A stretch of 64,000 bases of DNA from an uncultured Prevotellaceae bacterium (GCA_902776475.1 CACYQD010000013.1:1-64000), one strand, 5' to 3'; positions 1 through 9,805 are shown, numbered from the stretch's first letter. Notes: generated by a model not told the origin, from the letters alone. Numbers and translations are program-made.

Positions 1-17
1 GAATAAAGCTTAGATTA

Positions 18-54
18 AAAGGAATGAGTCCAGTACAATACCGGACTCAATTCC
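18..54 (-). terminator. Likely terminator of the MFS transporter gene
   Basis: On the minus strand, downstream of the MFS stop, GGAATTGAGTCC pairs with GGACTCATTCC (one bulged base), with an inner GTA/TAC pairing. It is followed by CTTTTAATC, a short imperfect U-tract. The region 1-137 contains no gene that can be supported. The weak U-tract lowers confidence. Confidence 0.55.
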
Positions 55-137
55 AAATGAGAAATAATGTTTAACGTCCAACTTTCTGGGTTCACTTCAA
101 AAAAGCTCCCCCTTTTTTGGTGATATCAAAAACTGGA

Positions 138-1610
138 TTAGTCTTCGACAACGACTGGCTTGTACTTCGGTACAAGGGTCTTCATGATGCACCAGCCGAT
201 GAGATAAGCGACTGCGCAGAAGCAGAAGACAATCATATAGGCGGCAGGCTTGCCTTCGAAACCGAAGAAAGTGAAAGCAGCGCCCTGACCTTCGGCATAA
301 TCAAACAGGTTGCCGGAGATCTTGTTGATGAGCATGGAACCCAGGCCACCAGCCATGGCACCGATACCCGTAATCGTAGCGATGGTGGATTTGGGGAACA
401 TATCGCCCACGGTGGAGAAGATGTTGGCAGACCAAGCCTGATGGCCGGCACCAGCCAGACCGATGATGATGGCAGGCCACCATGCGGGGTCAATGGGACT
501 GTTCTCCCACATGGCCAAGGGCTGTGCGAACAAAGCGAAAAGCGGGAAGAAAGCGAAGATAAGCATAGCCAGCATACGGCCTGCATAAGGATTCATTCCC
601 CGTTTCTCAACAAACAATTTTGGCAGGTATCCACCAAAAATGGAAATGACAGTAACGATGAGATAGAGTGTGAAGATGAGCAACTGTCCCATCGTGGAAC
701 TTGACTTGTAGCCAAACTGATCGGAGAAATAGGCGGGAGCCCAGAAGAGGTAGAACCACCAGACACCGTCGGTCATGAACTTACCCACGATGAACGACCA
801 GGTCTGCTTGAAGGTGAAGCACTTGGCGAAGCTGATGGCCGGTCCCTCGTCGTTGGCATCCTTCGGGTCTTCCTCGGTCTCAGCATCTTGATTGATATAG
901 GTGAGCTCAGCAGCATTCACATGCTTGCTCTTGTTGGGTTTGTCGTAGATGAATACCCAAAGCGCCATCCAAATGAAGCCCAGACCACCGATGATGATGA
1001 AAGCCATTTCCCATCCGAAGGCCTCAGCCAATGGCGGGATGCTGATCGGGGCAGCCAAAGCACCGACAGAGGCGCCGGCATTGAAAATGGAAGTGGCAAA
1101 GGCACGGTCTTTCTTTGGGAAATACTCTGCCGTCACCTTGATGGCAGCGGGGAAGTTTCCACTCTCTCCAAGAGCCAGAATAGCCCGGCAGAAGAGGAAC
1201 AGATAGACACTGATGGTAGCGATGCTCACAGCGATGTTTGAACCGGCCTCAACTGCACGGAGTGCGGTCACGCTTTCGAGTCCCACATATTTCATGGTGA
1301 CCCATCCACATGCAGCATGCATACATGCGCCAAGAGACCACACGAAGATGGCCCAGAGATAACCTTTCTTGGTGCCCATCCAGTCGATAAACTTTCCTGC
1401 GAAGAGGCAGAACACCGCATAGAGAATGGAGAAGGCTGCTGTGATCGTGCCGTAGTCAGCGTCGCTCCAATGGAACTCGGGTGCGATGAAGTCCTTCCAA
1501 GTGAGTGAAAGAACCTGACGGTCCATGTAGTTGACCGTGGTTGCGAAGAACAACATAGCACAAATAATCCAACGATAGTTGGTCATTTTAGTAGTTTGTA
1601 TAGGACTCAT
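138..1610 (-). CDS. MFS transporter, hexuronate (ExuT-like, ACS family)
   Basis: Inner-membrane major facilitator transporter of 490 residues, the usual size for the anion:cation symporter family that includes the glucuronate/galacturonate carrier ExuT. About twelve hydrophobic segments are visible, beginning with one at residues 12-30 (YRWIICAMLFFATTVNYMDR, where the final NYMDR is typical of this family). The conserved ESGNFPAAIK stretch and the following F-N-A-G-A-S-V-G helix also match ExuT-like proteins. The start ATG at 1610 is followed by a second possible start (MTNYRW) at residue 9. It stands alone, with a promoter at 1648-1655 and a terminator-like hairpin beyond its end. Substrate is inferred from family resemblance only; other acidic sugars are possible. 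Confidence 0.85.
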   Translation of the reverse strand: MSPIQTTKMTNYRWIICAMLFFATTVNYMDRQVLSLTWKDFIAPEFHWSDADYGTITAAFSILYAVFCLFAGKFIDWMGTKKGYLWAIFVWSLGACMHAACGWVTMKYVGLESVTALRAVEAGSNIAVSIATISVYLFLFCRAILALGESGNFPAAIKVTAEYFPKKDRAFATSIFNAGASVGALAAPISIPPLAEAFGWEMAFIIIGGLGFIWMALWVFIYDKPNKSKHVNAAELTYINQDAETEEDPKDANDEGPAISFAKCFTFKQTWSFIVGKFMTDGVWWFYLFWAPAYFSDQFGYKSSSTMGQLLIFTLYLIVTVISIFGGYLPKLFVEKRGMNPYAGRMLAMLIFAFFPLFALFAQPLAMWENSPIDPAWWPAIIIGLAGAGHQAWSANIFSTVGDMFPKSTIATITGIGAMAGGLGSMLINKISGNLFDYAEGQGAAFTFFGFEGKPAAYMIVFCFCAVAYLIGWCIMKTLVPKYKPVVVED

Positions 1611-1647
1611 AAAGATAAATGTGATTAAAAAATTGACATTCTATCTG

Positions 1648-1655
1648 CAAAGTTA
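1648..1655 (-). promoter_or_regulatory. Bacteroidota -7 promoter element for the MFS gene
   Basis: The minus strand reads TAACTTTG, a perfect match to the Bacteroidota -7 consensus TAnnTTTG, about 38 bases before the ATG. No clear -33 TTG was found at the usual distance. Confidence 0.6.
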
Positions 1656-1762
1656 CTGCAAAATGCATGCACTACAAAATAAAATCCTCTCTTTTTTTCA
1701 TTTTAGCAGATTGAAGGCCATGTTTTCAACATGAAAACAAGCTGTCATCACCTGTAAATCGA

Positions 1763-1791
1763 ACAGTGCACCGCGATTTGCGGTGCACTGT
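1763..1791 (-). terminator. Strong hairpin after the zinc-ribbon gene
   Basis: A perfect 12-bp inverted repeat (ACAGTGCACCGC / GCGGTGCACTGT) with a 5-base loop lies 10 bases after the stop of the minus-strand zinc-ribbon gene. The following minus-strand bases (TCGATTTAC) are only a poor U-tract, so it may be a terminator or a 3'-end stabilising hairpin. Confidence 0.55.
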
Positions 1792-1801
1792 CTCATCGTC
1801 A

Positions 1802-3244
1802 TTATTGATTGGGAACGCGGTCCACTTTCTCGAACCTGAATCCCGTTCCACCATTGTTATTACGCTGGTAGCCATCATCATTGGGCTGGTCGTTCCTACG
1901 CCAATCGCGCCTTGGTCTTTCAGGACGGCGGGGAGGATCCTGCCAATTGGATTCCTCACGAGGAGTCACCACACGCCTCTGTGGTTCATTGCGCCTGACA
2001 TTGTTGGCAGCCGGTTTTTTGGCCGGGGCGCCATCATCATGCAGGCCTGGCGAAGGTTTCTCATTCTTGACGGAGATGACCTTGTCGCTCAGCGTATTGA
2101 GGTAATACATGCCGCGTGTGCCCTTCTTCAGGTCTTGGGTGACGATATAGAGCATATTGTCGTCATCCGCATCGACATCGACACTGACCACCTTGTAGGA
2201 AGTTCCTGCGCCACTCACCTCGACAGGCATGCTCTTGTTGTTGTCAGCATCAAATTTCATCAACTGTCCTTCGAGGAGATAATACAGCGTATGCTGGTCA
2301 TCATTGTCGTAAGAAGTGATGAACTGGGCATCATCAGGCAGCGCCTCACGGGTTTCCTTGAGGAGTTCGCTGGCAGACTTCGCCTGCGGCTGATCCACCT
2401 CATTCTTCTCCTCCTCAGTGTTCTCTGCTGCCGGTTTGACCACTTCGGTCTTGGGGTCCTCGGTCTTAGGCTCTTCGCCGTCTTTGTCTTTGAGCAGGAA
2501 GTAAGCCAAGACACCGCCACCGATGAGCAAGAGTCCCAAGAGAGCAAACAGCAGATATTTCAACGCATTGCTCTTCTTCGGTTCTGGACTGACAGGTGGG
2601 ACATATCCACCCTGTGAAGAGGATGTCTGATATGTCGTAGCTGGCTCTGGTTGGGGACGGGGCGTCGGTGTCACCGGTGGAACTGGACGCGGCTCGGGTT
2701 TGGGCTCGGGTCTTGGAGTCACCGGTGGGACAGGACGCGGTTCAGGCCTGGGTGTCGGTGTCACCGGAGGAACAGGACGTGGTTCAGGCTTGGGAATCGG
2801 AATGACCGGAGGAACAGGTTTCGGTTCCGGTTTAGGTGCCGGAGATACGGGTTTTGGGGCATCCCCCAACCTCTCACCACAAGCCGGACAAGAAGTCAAG
2901 CCGACATCCACAGACTCGCCGCAATACGGACAAGTTTGCTTCGGAGCAGCTGGGGCAGCAACGGGTGGAGCCGGAGGAACGGCAGCGGATGCGACCGCGG
3001 GAGCCACGGCAGGAGCAGCAGCGGGAGGTGGTGGCGACTGCATGGGTTTGGGTTCCAATGACTCGCCACAGACAGGACAAGAAGTCAAGCTGGCATCCAC
3101 AGACTCGCCACAATACGGGCAAGTTTTTGTTGCTGCCGGGTTGATGGTCTGCTGTACAGGCTCATCGCCCAACTTCTCGCCACAGAACGGACAGACATAC
3201 ACATTGTCGTCTATCAATTCAGCGCAAACAGGACATCTTTTCAT
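1802..3244 (-). CDS. Multi-zinc-ribbon, Pro-rich membrane protein
   Basis: A 480-residue protein of unknown function. Three double-CxxC zinc ribbons are visible: residues 4-21 (C4, C7, C18, C21), about 42-59 and about 105-122. The last two are nearly identical (CPYCGESVD..LTSCP.CGE). An Ala/Pro linker precedes a Pro-rich stretch at about 130-205, built from repeats of the type PEPRPVPPVTP. One transmembrane helix lies at 227-251, then an acidic Lys/Glu linker and a C-terminal domain of about 190 residues that ends in a basic Arg/Asn-rich tail. The inferred topology is zinc ribbons in the cytoplasm and the C-terminal domain outside. The zinc-ribbon membrane protein at 3284-4333 lies 39 bases upstream on the same strand and is probably co-transcribed. 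No enzymatic motif was found; a sensor or scaffold role is conjecture. Confidence 0.8.
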   Translation of the reverse strand: MKRCPVCAELIDDNVYVCPFCGEKLGDEPVQQTINPAATKTCPYCGESVDASLTSCPVCGESLEPKPMQSPPPPAAAPAVAPAVASAAVPPAPPVAAPAAPKQTCPYCGESVDVGLTSCPACGERLGDAPKPVSPAPKPEPKPVPPVIPIPKPEPRPVPPVTPTPRPEPRPVPPVTPRPEPKPEPRPVPPVTPTPRPQPEPATTYQTSSSQGGYVPPVSPEPKKSNALKYLLFALLGLLLIGGGVLAYFLLKDKDGEEPKTEDPKTEVVKPAAENTEEEKNEVDQPQAKSASELLKETREALPDDAQFITSYDNDDQHTLYYLLEGQLMKFDADNNKSMPVEVSGAGTSYKVVSVDVDADDDNMLYIVTQDLKKGTRGMYYLNTLSDKVISVKNEKPSPGLHDDGAPAKKPAANNVRRNEPQRRVVTPREESNWQDPPRRPERPRRDWRRNDQPNDDGYQRNNNGGTGFRFEKVDRVPNQ

Positions 3245-3283
3245 GATGATAATGTGATTGGATTATAAAATAATGAATGATTA

Positions 3284-4333
3284 CTACTGAGATAACCGTC
3301 TGGAGAGATTGCGGTAGATGACGGCCTGGCAGCCCACATTGGCCACGGCAAACACAGCCAAGAGAACAAGACTGACGATTAAACCAACCGTACCCAGTTT
3401 CATCAATCCGAAGAGGTATGATACCAACCAAACGGCAATCTGAAGAGCGAAAGTCAAGAAGAAGCTGATTCCGAAAATGGTCAACTTATAGCCATAAGTG
3501 ATCTTATTGCTCATGATCAGCGAATCAGATGGAGAAACCTCTTTGTCGATCATCAGATAGAGAGCCAGCGACCATCCTATGGAGATGATGATGCCAGGGG
3601 CGATAAAGAACAAGTATGCTGGTAGGAGTGACATGAACATCAAACCTATCAACGTAAAGAACTCACCCATGTATTTCCTGTACTTGCCATCAAACAGGAA
3701 AGTCGGGCTGAGGGTCTTGTTGCTGTCTTTGCTAAACTCTATCGGCAGTGTCAACATGGCGATGGTTGTACCCACATTCAGATAAGGAATCCAGCAGGTC
3801 AGGATATACAGAATCCAGGCCAGGAACAAGGGAAGGAAGTTTTTGAGACCAATCTGGAATCCTTCTGAGAGTACTTGTCCAACAGTGATGATGGGACCAT
3901 ATTGTCCATCATCAATCACAGTGGCTTTCGCATTGTAAGAGGCACTTTGTGACTGTCCAGCATTATTTGTCTCATAGCCATAGCCAAAGCCTGAGGACTG
4001 TTGCTGACGGCGAGCCTCCTCTTGCCGACGGGCTTCCTCCTGACGGCGTGCCTCTTCTTGTCGACGGGCTTCATCCTGTCGACGGCGAGTTTCCTCCTGA
4101 CGACGAGCCTCCTCCTGACGACGAGCCTCCTCCTGACGGCGAGCCTCTTCCTGGCGGCGGGCTTCCTCCTGACGGCGGGCCTCCTCCTGACGGCGGGCTT
4201 CTTCAGCTGCCCTGTTCTGGTCTTGATTTACAGATGATGCGGCGGCATCGAACCAATAACCGCAATAGCGGCATTTGCGCGCCACGCTCTTCACCAATTG
4301 TCCACATTGGGGACATCTTTTCATTTCTTCCAT
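3284..4333 (-). CDS. Zinc-ribbon, coiled-coil, multi-pass membrane protein
   Basis: A 349-residue protein with three parts. An N-terminal zinc ribbon has C7-x2-C10 and C21-x2-C24. A highly charged segment at about 42-112 is made of tandem 6-residue repeats (ARRQEE type) and is predicted to form a long helix or coiled coil. A hydrophobic C-terminal half has roughly five or six membrane segments, including stretches around FLPLFLAWILYILTCW and LIVSLVLLAVFAVANVG. The C-terminal half resembles the broad class of DUF4013/GPDP-membrane-domain-like proteins, but I cannot assign a family firmly. A second ATG three codons in (MKRCPQ) is an equally good start and mirrors the start of the downstream gene at 3244. 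Function unknown. Confidence 0.8.
   Translation of the reverse strand: MEEMKRCPQCGQLVKSVARKCRYCGYWFDAAASSVNQDQNRAAEEARRQEEARRQEEARRQEEARRQEEARRQEEARRQEETRRRQDEARRQEEARRQEEARRQEEARRQQQSSGFGYGYETNNAGQSQSASYNAKATVIDDGQYGPIITVGQVLSEGFQIGLKNFLPLFLAWILYILTCWIPYLNVGTTIAMLTLPIEFSKDSNKTLSPTFLFDGKYRKYMGEFFTLIGLMFMSLLPAYLFFIAPGIIISIGWSLALYLMIDKEVSPSDSLIMSNKITYGYKLTIFGISFFLTFALQIAVWLVSYLFGLMKLGTVGLIVSLVLLAVFAVANVGCQAVIYRNLSRRLSQ
4003..4206 (-). repeat. In-gene 18-bp tandem repeat coding ARRQEE units
   Basis: About eleven 18-bp units (type CTCCTGACGGCGGGCCTC on the plus strand) lie head to tail inside the zinc-ribbon/coiled-coil gene. Each codes for six residues, so changes in copy number would keep the reading frame. 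Units differ at a few positions, including one variant coding for TRRRQD. Confidence 0.85.
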
Positions 4334-4400
4334 GGTCTTGATTATTTAGAGTGTTAATAAAAAATATAGTGTTTGCAATTCATTGTCTTCTGTAAACGGG

Positions 4401-6851
4401 TCACCTCACCTCCAGCTGAATGCTGTCTTTGACCAATCCGACAGCTTTGGCAGTAAGAGTGACGTTCCCGGGAGACTTGTCAGCCCGAAGGACGACAAGG
4501 CATTTACCACCGAAAGCTTTCCGGTTATCAGCCTTGAAGCGTTCCAATGATGTCTGGCAGCCATTATCGACGCCCTCAATCCTCGCTTTTCCCGAGACAT
4601 CAAAGAAAATCTGGTTCTCAGCATAAGGACAGAGGTTGCCATCTTTGTCGAGCACTTCCACCGTCACGAAGGCCAGGCTCTTGCCATCAGCGTCGAGGGC
4701 CATACGATCGGTGTTCAAACGGATTTTGGCTGCAGGTCCGGCTGTATGCAGCACTTGCCGCCGCACTTCGCGACCATCCTTTCGAGCCACCACCATGGCC
4801 TCGCCTGGCTGGAAAGTCACGCGCCACATCACATGATACTGGTGGGAGTCAGCCTTCCGCCGGACACCCTGGCTTGTGCCGTTGATGAACAGTTCCACCT
4901 CGTCGGCCTGGTTGTAATAGCACCAGAGGTCGATGGTCTGTCCCTCAATCCAGTTCCAATGAGGAAAGAGGTGGAGCACCGGTTTGTCCGTCCACTCGCT
5001 CTGATACATGTAATAAGTATCCTTTGGGAATCCGGCAAGGTCGATGAGACCAAAGTAACTGCTACGGGCAGGATAGTTGTATGGGGTCGGTTCACCGATA
5101 TAGTCGAAACCCGTCCAGATAAACTGTCCACCCACGAAGTCGTTGTGCTTGACCACGTCCCAAGTCTCCTCATGGGTACTGCTCCATGAAGCGTGCATGT
5201 TGTCGTAGGCGCTGCACTTGAATGAAGGGTCAGTGTAGGGCAGCCACCATTCCACCGGAGCCTTATAGACCGAGTCGCTCGGCATCATGTAGAATCCCCT
5301 CGTCTGCAGGGCAGAGACGCTCTCGCTGAAGATGAACGGTTTTCCCGGGAAGTTTTGCGGCACATCCTTCACCCACTGATGATGATAGTTGAAACCGATG
5401 ATATCGATGGCACCACTTTTGAACAAGTGGTTGCCCGGGGCTGGTTCATTGCACCCAGCGGTGATCGGACGCGTCGTGTCATACTTTCTCACAATCTCGG
5501 CAAGATGGCGGGTGAGCAAGGAGTTGACGCTCAGTTCGCCTTCCTTGGCCAAGGTGGATGCATCATGGCCTGCATTGAGGATCAGGTTGGCCTGTTCGAG
5601 GGTCAGGGTATCGGCCTCAGCCGACGACCATTGTTCGAGCACCTCATTGCCGATGCTCCACATCAGGATGGAAGGATGGTTGCGGTCGCGCAGGATCAAG
5701 TCGGAGAGGTCGCGCTCATGCCACTCGTCGAAGAACCGTGCATAGTCGTTCTGGGTCTTTTTCCTGCGCCACATGTCAAACGACTCATCCATGACGATCA
5801 GTCCCATGGTGTCGCACATGTTGAGGAGTTCCGGAGCAGGAGGATTGTGAGAACAGCGGATGGCGTTCACGCCCATCTCCTTGAGGATGCTCAGTTTACG
5901 GTGGAGGGCATCTTCGTTGATGGCTGCTCCCAGGCACCCCAGGTCATGGTGCTCACAAACCCCATTGATCTTCATGGACTGCCCATTGAGGGAGAACCCT
6001 TTTTGGGGGTCGAATTTGAAATAGCGGAAGCCCGTGACCGTCTCCACCTCATCCACGACCTGGTTGTTGACCAGGATTTCGGTTCTCACCTTATAAATAT
6101 AAGGGTCGGTGACCGACCACAGATGAGGCCGGCGGACTTTGAGTTTTGACTGAAGTTTGGAACTGGCACCCTTGGCCACCACCAAGCAGTTGGCGTCGAG
6201 CACCGTATTGCGCATGGTGGGCCGCACTTGGGCATTCGGGGTGACGCATTTCACCTCCACCTCCACATCGCCCTGCGAACTGGTTTTCACATATACCCCC
6301 CAGTGGTCGATGTGCACATCAGCTGTGGAGGTCAGCCACACGTGCCGGTAGATGCCGCAACCGCTATACCAGCGGGAGTTGGGCTGGTCGCTGTTGTCCA
6401 CCCTCACGGCGATGACGTTGTCGCCATCTCGGTTCAGGTATGGTGTGAGTTCATATTCAAACGAACTGTATCCATAGGGCCGGTTGCCCAAGAGATGTCC
6501 GTTGACATAGACCGTGGCATTCATATAGACGCCATCGAACTCGATGAAGTATTTGTCGGCACTGCCAACCTTGAAATGCTTCCTGTACCATCCGACCCCA
6601 CCAGGCAGTGCTCCCCCACCCGCTCCGGAAGGATTGGCAGGAGAGAAATCGCCCTCGATGGCCCAGTCATGAGGCAAGTCGAGCTGTCTCCACCCAGAGT
6701 CGCCATAGGATGCGGATGCCATCTGAGCAGAGTCAGCCAGGGCAAAGAGCCATCCCTCGTCAAAGCATTTGCGCTCTCTCGCACTGGCTTGCACCAGTGC
6801 GAAAAGAGCGCAAATGAGTGTTAGCGAAAGTCTTCTCATATCCGATATCAT
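4401..6851 (-). CDS. GH2 beta-galactosidase, DUF4982 type, secreted
   Basis: Glycoside hydrolase family 2 enzyme of 816 residues with an N-terminal signal peptide (hydrophobic stretch at about 8-22). Domain order: jelly-roll sugar-binding domain (about 30-180, with the GVGWYRKHF motif), immunoglobulin-like domain, TIM barrel (about 285-590), then DUF4982 and a C-terminal Ig-like domain. The general acid/base is E403 in WSIGNE and the nucleophile is E510 in FIFSES, both in normal context. The start overlaps the stop of the GH31 gene by 4 bp (ATGA), so the two are probably translationally coupled. A beta-galactosidase next to an alpha-xylosidase fits removal of xyloglucan side chains, as in the Bacteroides ovatus xyloglucan locus. 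The specificity is inferred; GH2 enzymes of this layout can also be beta-glucuronidases or others. Confidence 0.9.
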   Translation of the reverse strand: MISDMRRLSLTLICALFALVQASARERKCFDEGWLFALADSAQMASASYGDSGWRQLDLPHDWAIEGDFSPANPSGAGGGALPGGVGWYRKHFKVGSADKYFIEFDGVYMNATVYVNGHLLGNRPYGYSSFEYELTPYLNRDGDNVIAVRVDNSDQPNSRWYSGCGIYRHVWLTSTADVHIDHWGVYVKTSSQGDVEVEVKCVTPNAQVRPTMRNTVLDANCLVVAKGASSKLQSKLKVRRPHLWSVTDPYIYKVRTEILVNNQVVDEVETVTGFRYFKFDPQKGFSLNGQSMKINGVCEHHDLGCLGAAINEDALHRKLSILKEMGVNAIRCSHNPPAPELLNMCDTMGLIVMDESFDMWRRKKTQNDYARFFDEWHERDLSDLILRDRNHPSILMWSIGNEVLEQWSSAEADTLTLEQANLILNAGHDASTLAKEGELSVNSLLTRHLAEIVRKYDTTRPITAGCNEPAPGNHLFKSGAIDIIGFNYHHQWVKDVPQNFPGKPFIFSESVSALQTRGFYMMPSDSVYKAPVEWWLPYTDPSFKCSAYDNMHASWSSTHEETWDVVKHNDFVGGQFIWTGFDYIGEPTPYNYPARSSYFGLIDLAGFPKDTYYMYQSEWTDKPVLHLFPHWNWIEGQTIDLWCYYNQADEVELFINGTSQGVRRKADSHQYHVMWRVTFQPGEAMVVARKDGREVRRQVLHTAGPAAKIRLNTDRMALDADGKSLAFVTVEVLDKDGNLCPYAENQIFFDVSGKARIEGVDNGCQTSLERFKADNRKAFGGKCLVVLRADKSPGNVTLTAKAVGLVKDSIQLEVR

Positions 6852-9805
6852 AACTGGATTTTCAGTTCTTTTCCGTCATAATTGACCATCATGCCATCCG
6901 GATTCTGCAAGTTGAGCGGAGTGGCTTTTCCGGGCGACACCACGACCACATTGAAGCGGCGGTTTTTGAGCATGCCCTTGAAGTTGCCCGCACGTTTGCC
7001 GATGGTCAGAGTCTTGGTGGCCTCATCATATTTCATGTCGATGGTGGCAAACTTGCCCTTCTCGTAGTTGTAGTTGGTGCCCTCATCCTCATAAAGCTGG
7101 AAGCAGGCATCAGCCCCCTGATAAACATAGAGGTTGATCAGTTCGGCCGGTTTCTCATCACTCCATTCCATTTCCGGTCCGAACGGCACGATGCTGCCCT
7201 CACGGACGAAGACCGGCATCCGCTCATATGGAGCATCGACCACGAGCGTCTGTCCACCGTCGATATGCTGTCCGGTGTAGAGGTCATACCAGCCACAGGA
7301 ACTGGGGAAATAGACACTGCGGTTGCGGGCCTGGTAGTAACCCACCGGACAAGCCATGAAAGCGGGACCAAACATCCACTGGTCGGGGATATCATAGACC
7401 TGTTCATCGTCATTGAAATCCATGGCCAGTCCACGCATCATCGTATAGTCGCGGAAGTGAACCCATCCTGCCATCGAATAGAGATAAGGCATCAGGTGAT
7501 AGCGCAGTTTGTCATACCACACGATGGTCTTGTAGGCGGGATGATCCTCCGGGGCGATGTTCCACACCTCGCGGAGCGGCCATTGTCCGTGTGCCCTGTA
7601 GAGCGGGATGAAGCAACCGAACTGATTCCAGCGTGTCTGGAGTTCGCGCCACTCGGTGAGGTCAGTGGTTTCCACGCCCGTCTGGTCAAACACCTGCTGC
7701 GCCTTGACATAGCGGTTTTCCACGGAGAAGCCGCCCTGGTCCATGCCCCAGAAGGGCAGTCCGCTCATGGAGTAGTTGAGGCCCGCGGTCATCTGTGAGC
7801 GCATATCCTCCCATCGCGTGCCGATATCGCCGCTCCATGTAGCCGTGGAGTAGCGCTGTTCGCCGGCGAATCCACTTCTGGTGAGGAGGAACACCCTCTG
7901 GTTGGGGTTCACTGACCTCTGTCCGTTGTAGATGGCATCAGCGTTGACGATAGAGTAAGCATTGAAATACTCCGTTGACGTGCCCAGCGCCGTCGGTCCG
8001 CTGAGCGCCTTGCGATACCAGATGGGAGTGCAGTCGCGCACATTGGGTTCAGAGGCATCCATCCACCAGGCATCGATACCGTATTTGAATTTGCTGTAGA
8101 GATTGTCGTTCATCTGCCGCCAGAACACCTTCCGTGCCCCGGCGTCGTAAGCATCATAGAATGACCCCGTGAATCCGAGCCAGTCGTGGATGTCATCCGT
8201 GATGGCCTGGTGGTAGATCCACCCCTTGCTGTCGAGTTCCTTGTAGTTATCGACCGTGTCGTAGAACTTCGGCCAGACAGAGATCATGAAACGTCCGTTC
8301 ATCTGATGGACGCTGTCGAGCATGGCCTGTGGATTGGGAAAGCGGGCCGCCTCAAACGTGTGGCTGCCCCAGTCGGGAAGTCTCCAGTAGTTCCAGTCCT
8401 GCACGATATTGTCGACAGGGATATGGCGCTTGCGGAACTCCGCCAATGTGCCCTCGATCTCGCCGCTGGTCTTGTAGCGTTCGCGGCTCTGCCAGAATCC
8501 GAGCACCCATTTCGGATAGAGGGAAGCCTTACCTGTAAGGGTGCGGTAACCGCTGATCACCTCGTCCATGTTCTTGCCTGCGATGAAATAGTAATCCATG
8601 TCGCGGCTCATCTCGCTCCAGATGCTGATCACCTTATCCATGCGTGAACTCGGAACGCCCTCGTAGAGGGGAGCGACTCTCAGTCCGCAATAACTCACGC
8701 CTCCATCAGGTTTCCATTCGATGCGCAGTTGTGTGCGCTTGCCTTTCTGGAGTTTGGCCACGAATTTCCAAGAGTTGGGATTCCATGCCGTGCGCCACCT
8801 TTCGGGCACCACTTCCTTTCCACCGACATAGACCTTGACGTATCCTGCGTAATAGAGGATGAAGTGATAGATTTCACTTTCGGGAGCCTCGATGAAGCCA
8901 TCATAGACCACCTGTGCCCCATCGAGATTGAATCCCTTGGGCAGGTTCTTGATACCACCGTTGTCGGTGGCATTGCCGATCTTGGATGTCGAGGGACAGT
9001 CGTATTCGAAATAGATGGAGTCTTCTCCACGTACGATTTTCTTTCCGTCCTTATCCACATAGGTGCCCGTCAACTGTCCCGGTTTTCCGTTCTTGTCATA
9101 GAGTTTGAAAGCCCGGTTGAGTTGCAGGTAGTCATTGGGGTTGCCCCATCTGCCCAGGCTGTAACTGTCCCAGAGCAGACCGAAGTTGAGGTTGGTCATG
9201 ACGAAGGGGACACTTACCTTTGTATTATATTGATAGAGTTCCTCGTTTTTACCCAGCATATTGTATTCCTCAGCCTGGTGCTGTCCGAGTCCATATACAG
9301 CCTTCAGCGCCTGTTCGGGTTGGAACTGAAGGTGCCACGTCAGTCCGTTCAGTTCCTTTTCCGAGAGTTGCCGCTGCGGCACGCCCAGTTCTCTCTCTGG
9401 AACGCGGAACGGCTTGAACTGCTTTCCGTTTTTCTCCTCCTGGATCAGTTTTTTGCCTTGAGCATCGAAGAAGGCCACGTCTCCCGACGCCTTGTCCACG
9501 ACGGCCTGCACGCCAGCGGCCTTCACATAGACAGCCTTGCCGTCCTCGTTGACCTCGAATTTGGGTTTAGCGGTCTGAGGAACGATGATCAGGCTTTTTT
9601 TCTCGGGAAACGACTCCTCCATGGTAGCCCTGACCCTGATGATGTTGTCATTGATGACTTCCAAGCAAACCACCCTTGCGCCGTCTTTCTGGGGTTTTTG
9701 CACCTGAATGGTCACGCTGTTGCCATTCTTGACAAAATCCGCCGCCACGGTGGCTTGCAATCCTGCGAAGAAGAATGCTGTAATTAGTAAATATAGTTTT
9801 CTCAT
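6848..9805 (-). CDS. GH31 alpha-xylosidase with PA14 insert
   Basis: Glycoside hydrolase family 31 enzyme of 985 residues with a signal peptide (residues 1-22). The N-terminal beta-sandwich is interrupted by a PA14-like domain at about 245-375. The catalytic barrel follows: the nucleophile D583 sits in WWMDASEPN and the acid/base D660 in TWSGDIGTRW. A C-terminal beta domain completes it. Length, PA14 insert and motif context match the xyloglucan-active alpha-xylosidases of Bacteroides (BoGH31A type), which remove alpha-1,6-xylose from the non-reducing end of xyloglucan oligosaccharides. It is first in an operon with the GH2 gene, has its own promoter in the 83-bp gap behind lacI, and is probably controlled by that regulator. 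Other GH31 activities (alpha-glucosidase) are possible but less likely. Confidence 0.92.
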   Translation of the reverse strand: MRKLYLLITAFFFAGLQATVAADFVKNGNSVTIQVQKPQKDGARVVCLEVINDNIIRVRATMEESFPEKKSLIIVPQTAKPKFEVNEDGKAVYVKAAGVQAVVDKASGDVAFFDAQGKKLIQEEKNGKQFKPFRVPERELGVPQRQLSEKELNGLTWHLQFQPEQALKAVYGLGQHQAEEYNMLGKNEELYQYNTKVSVPFVMTNLNFGLLWDSYSLGRWGNPNDYLQLNRAFKLYDKNGKPGQLTGTYVDKDGKKIVRGEDSIYFEYDCPSTSKIGNATDNGGIKNLPKGFNLDGAQVVYDGFIEAPESEIYHFILYYAGYVKVYVGGKEVVPERWRTAWNPNSWKFVAKLQKGKRTQLRIEWKPDGGVSYCGLRVAPLYEGVPSSRMDKVISIWSEMSRDMDYYFIAGKNMDEVISGYRTLTGKASLYPKWVLGFWQSRERYKTSGEIEGTLAEFRKRHIPVDNIVQDWNYWRLPDWGSHTFEAARFPNPQAMLDSVHQMNGRFMISVWPKFYDTVDNYKELDSKGWIYHQAITDDIHDWLGFTGSFYDAYDAGARKVFWRQMNDNLYSKFKYGIDAWWMDASEPNVRDCTPIWYRKALSGPTALGTSTEYFNAYSIVNADAIYNGQRSVNPNQRVFLLTRSGFAGEQRYSTATWSGDIGTRWEDMRSQMTAGLNYSMSGLPFWGMDQGGFSVENRYVKAQQVFDQTGVETTDLTEWRELQTRWNQFGCFIPLYRAHGQWPLREVWNIAPEDHPAYKTIVWYDKLRYHLMPYLYSMAGWVHFRDYTMMRGLAMDFNDDEQVYDIPDQWMFGPAFMACPVGYYQARNRSVYFPSSCGWYDLYTGQHIDGGQTLVVDAPYERMPVFVREGSIVPFGPEMEWSDEKPAELINLYVYQGADACFQLYEDEGTNYNYEKGKFATIDMKYDEATKTLTIGKRAGNFKGMLKNRRFNVVVVSPGKATPLNLQNPDGMMVNYDGKELKIQL

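Noticed and set aside
2640-2860. Repeats suggestive of a CRISPR array
   Set aside because: They are in-frame Pro-rich codon repeats within the zinc-ribbon gene, without spacers.
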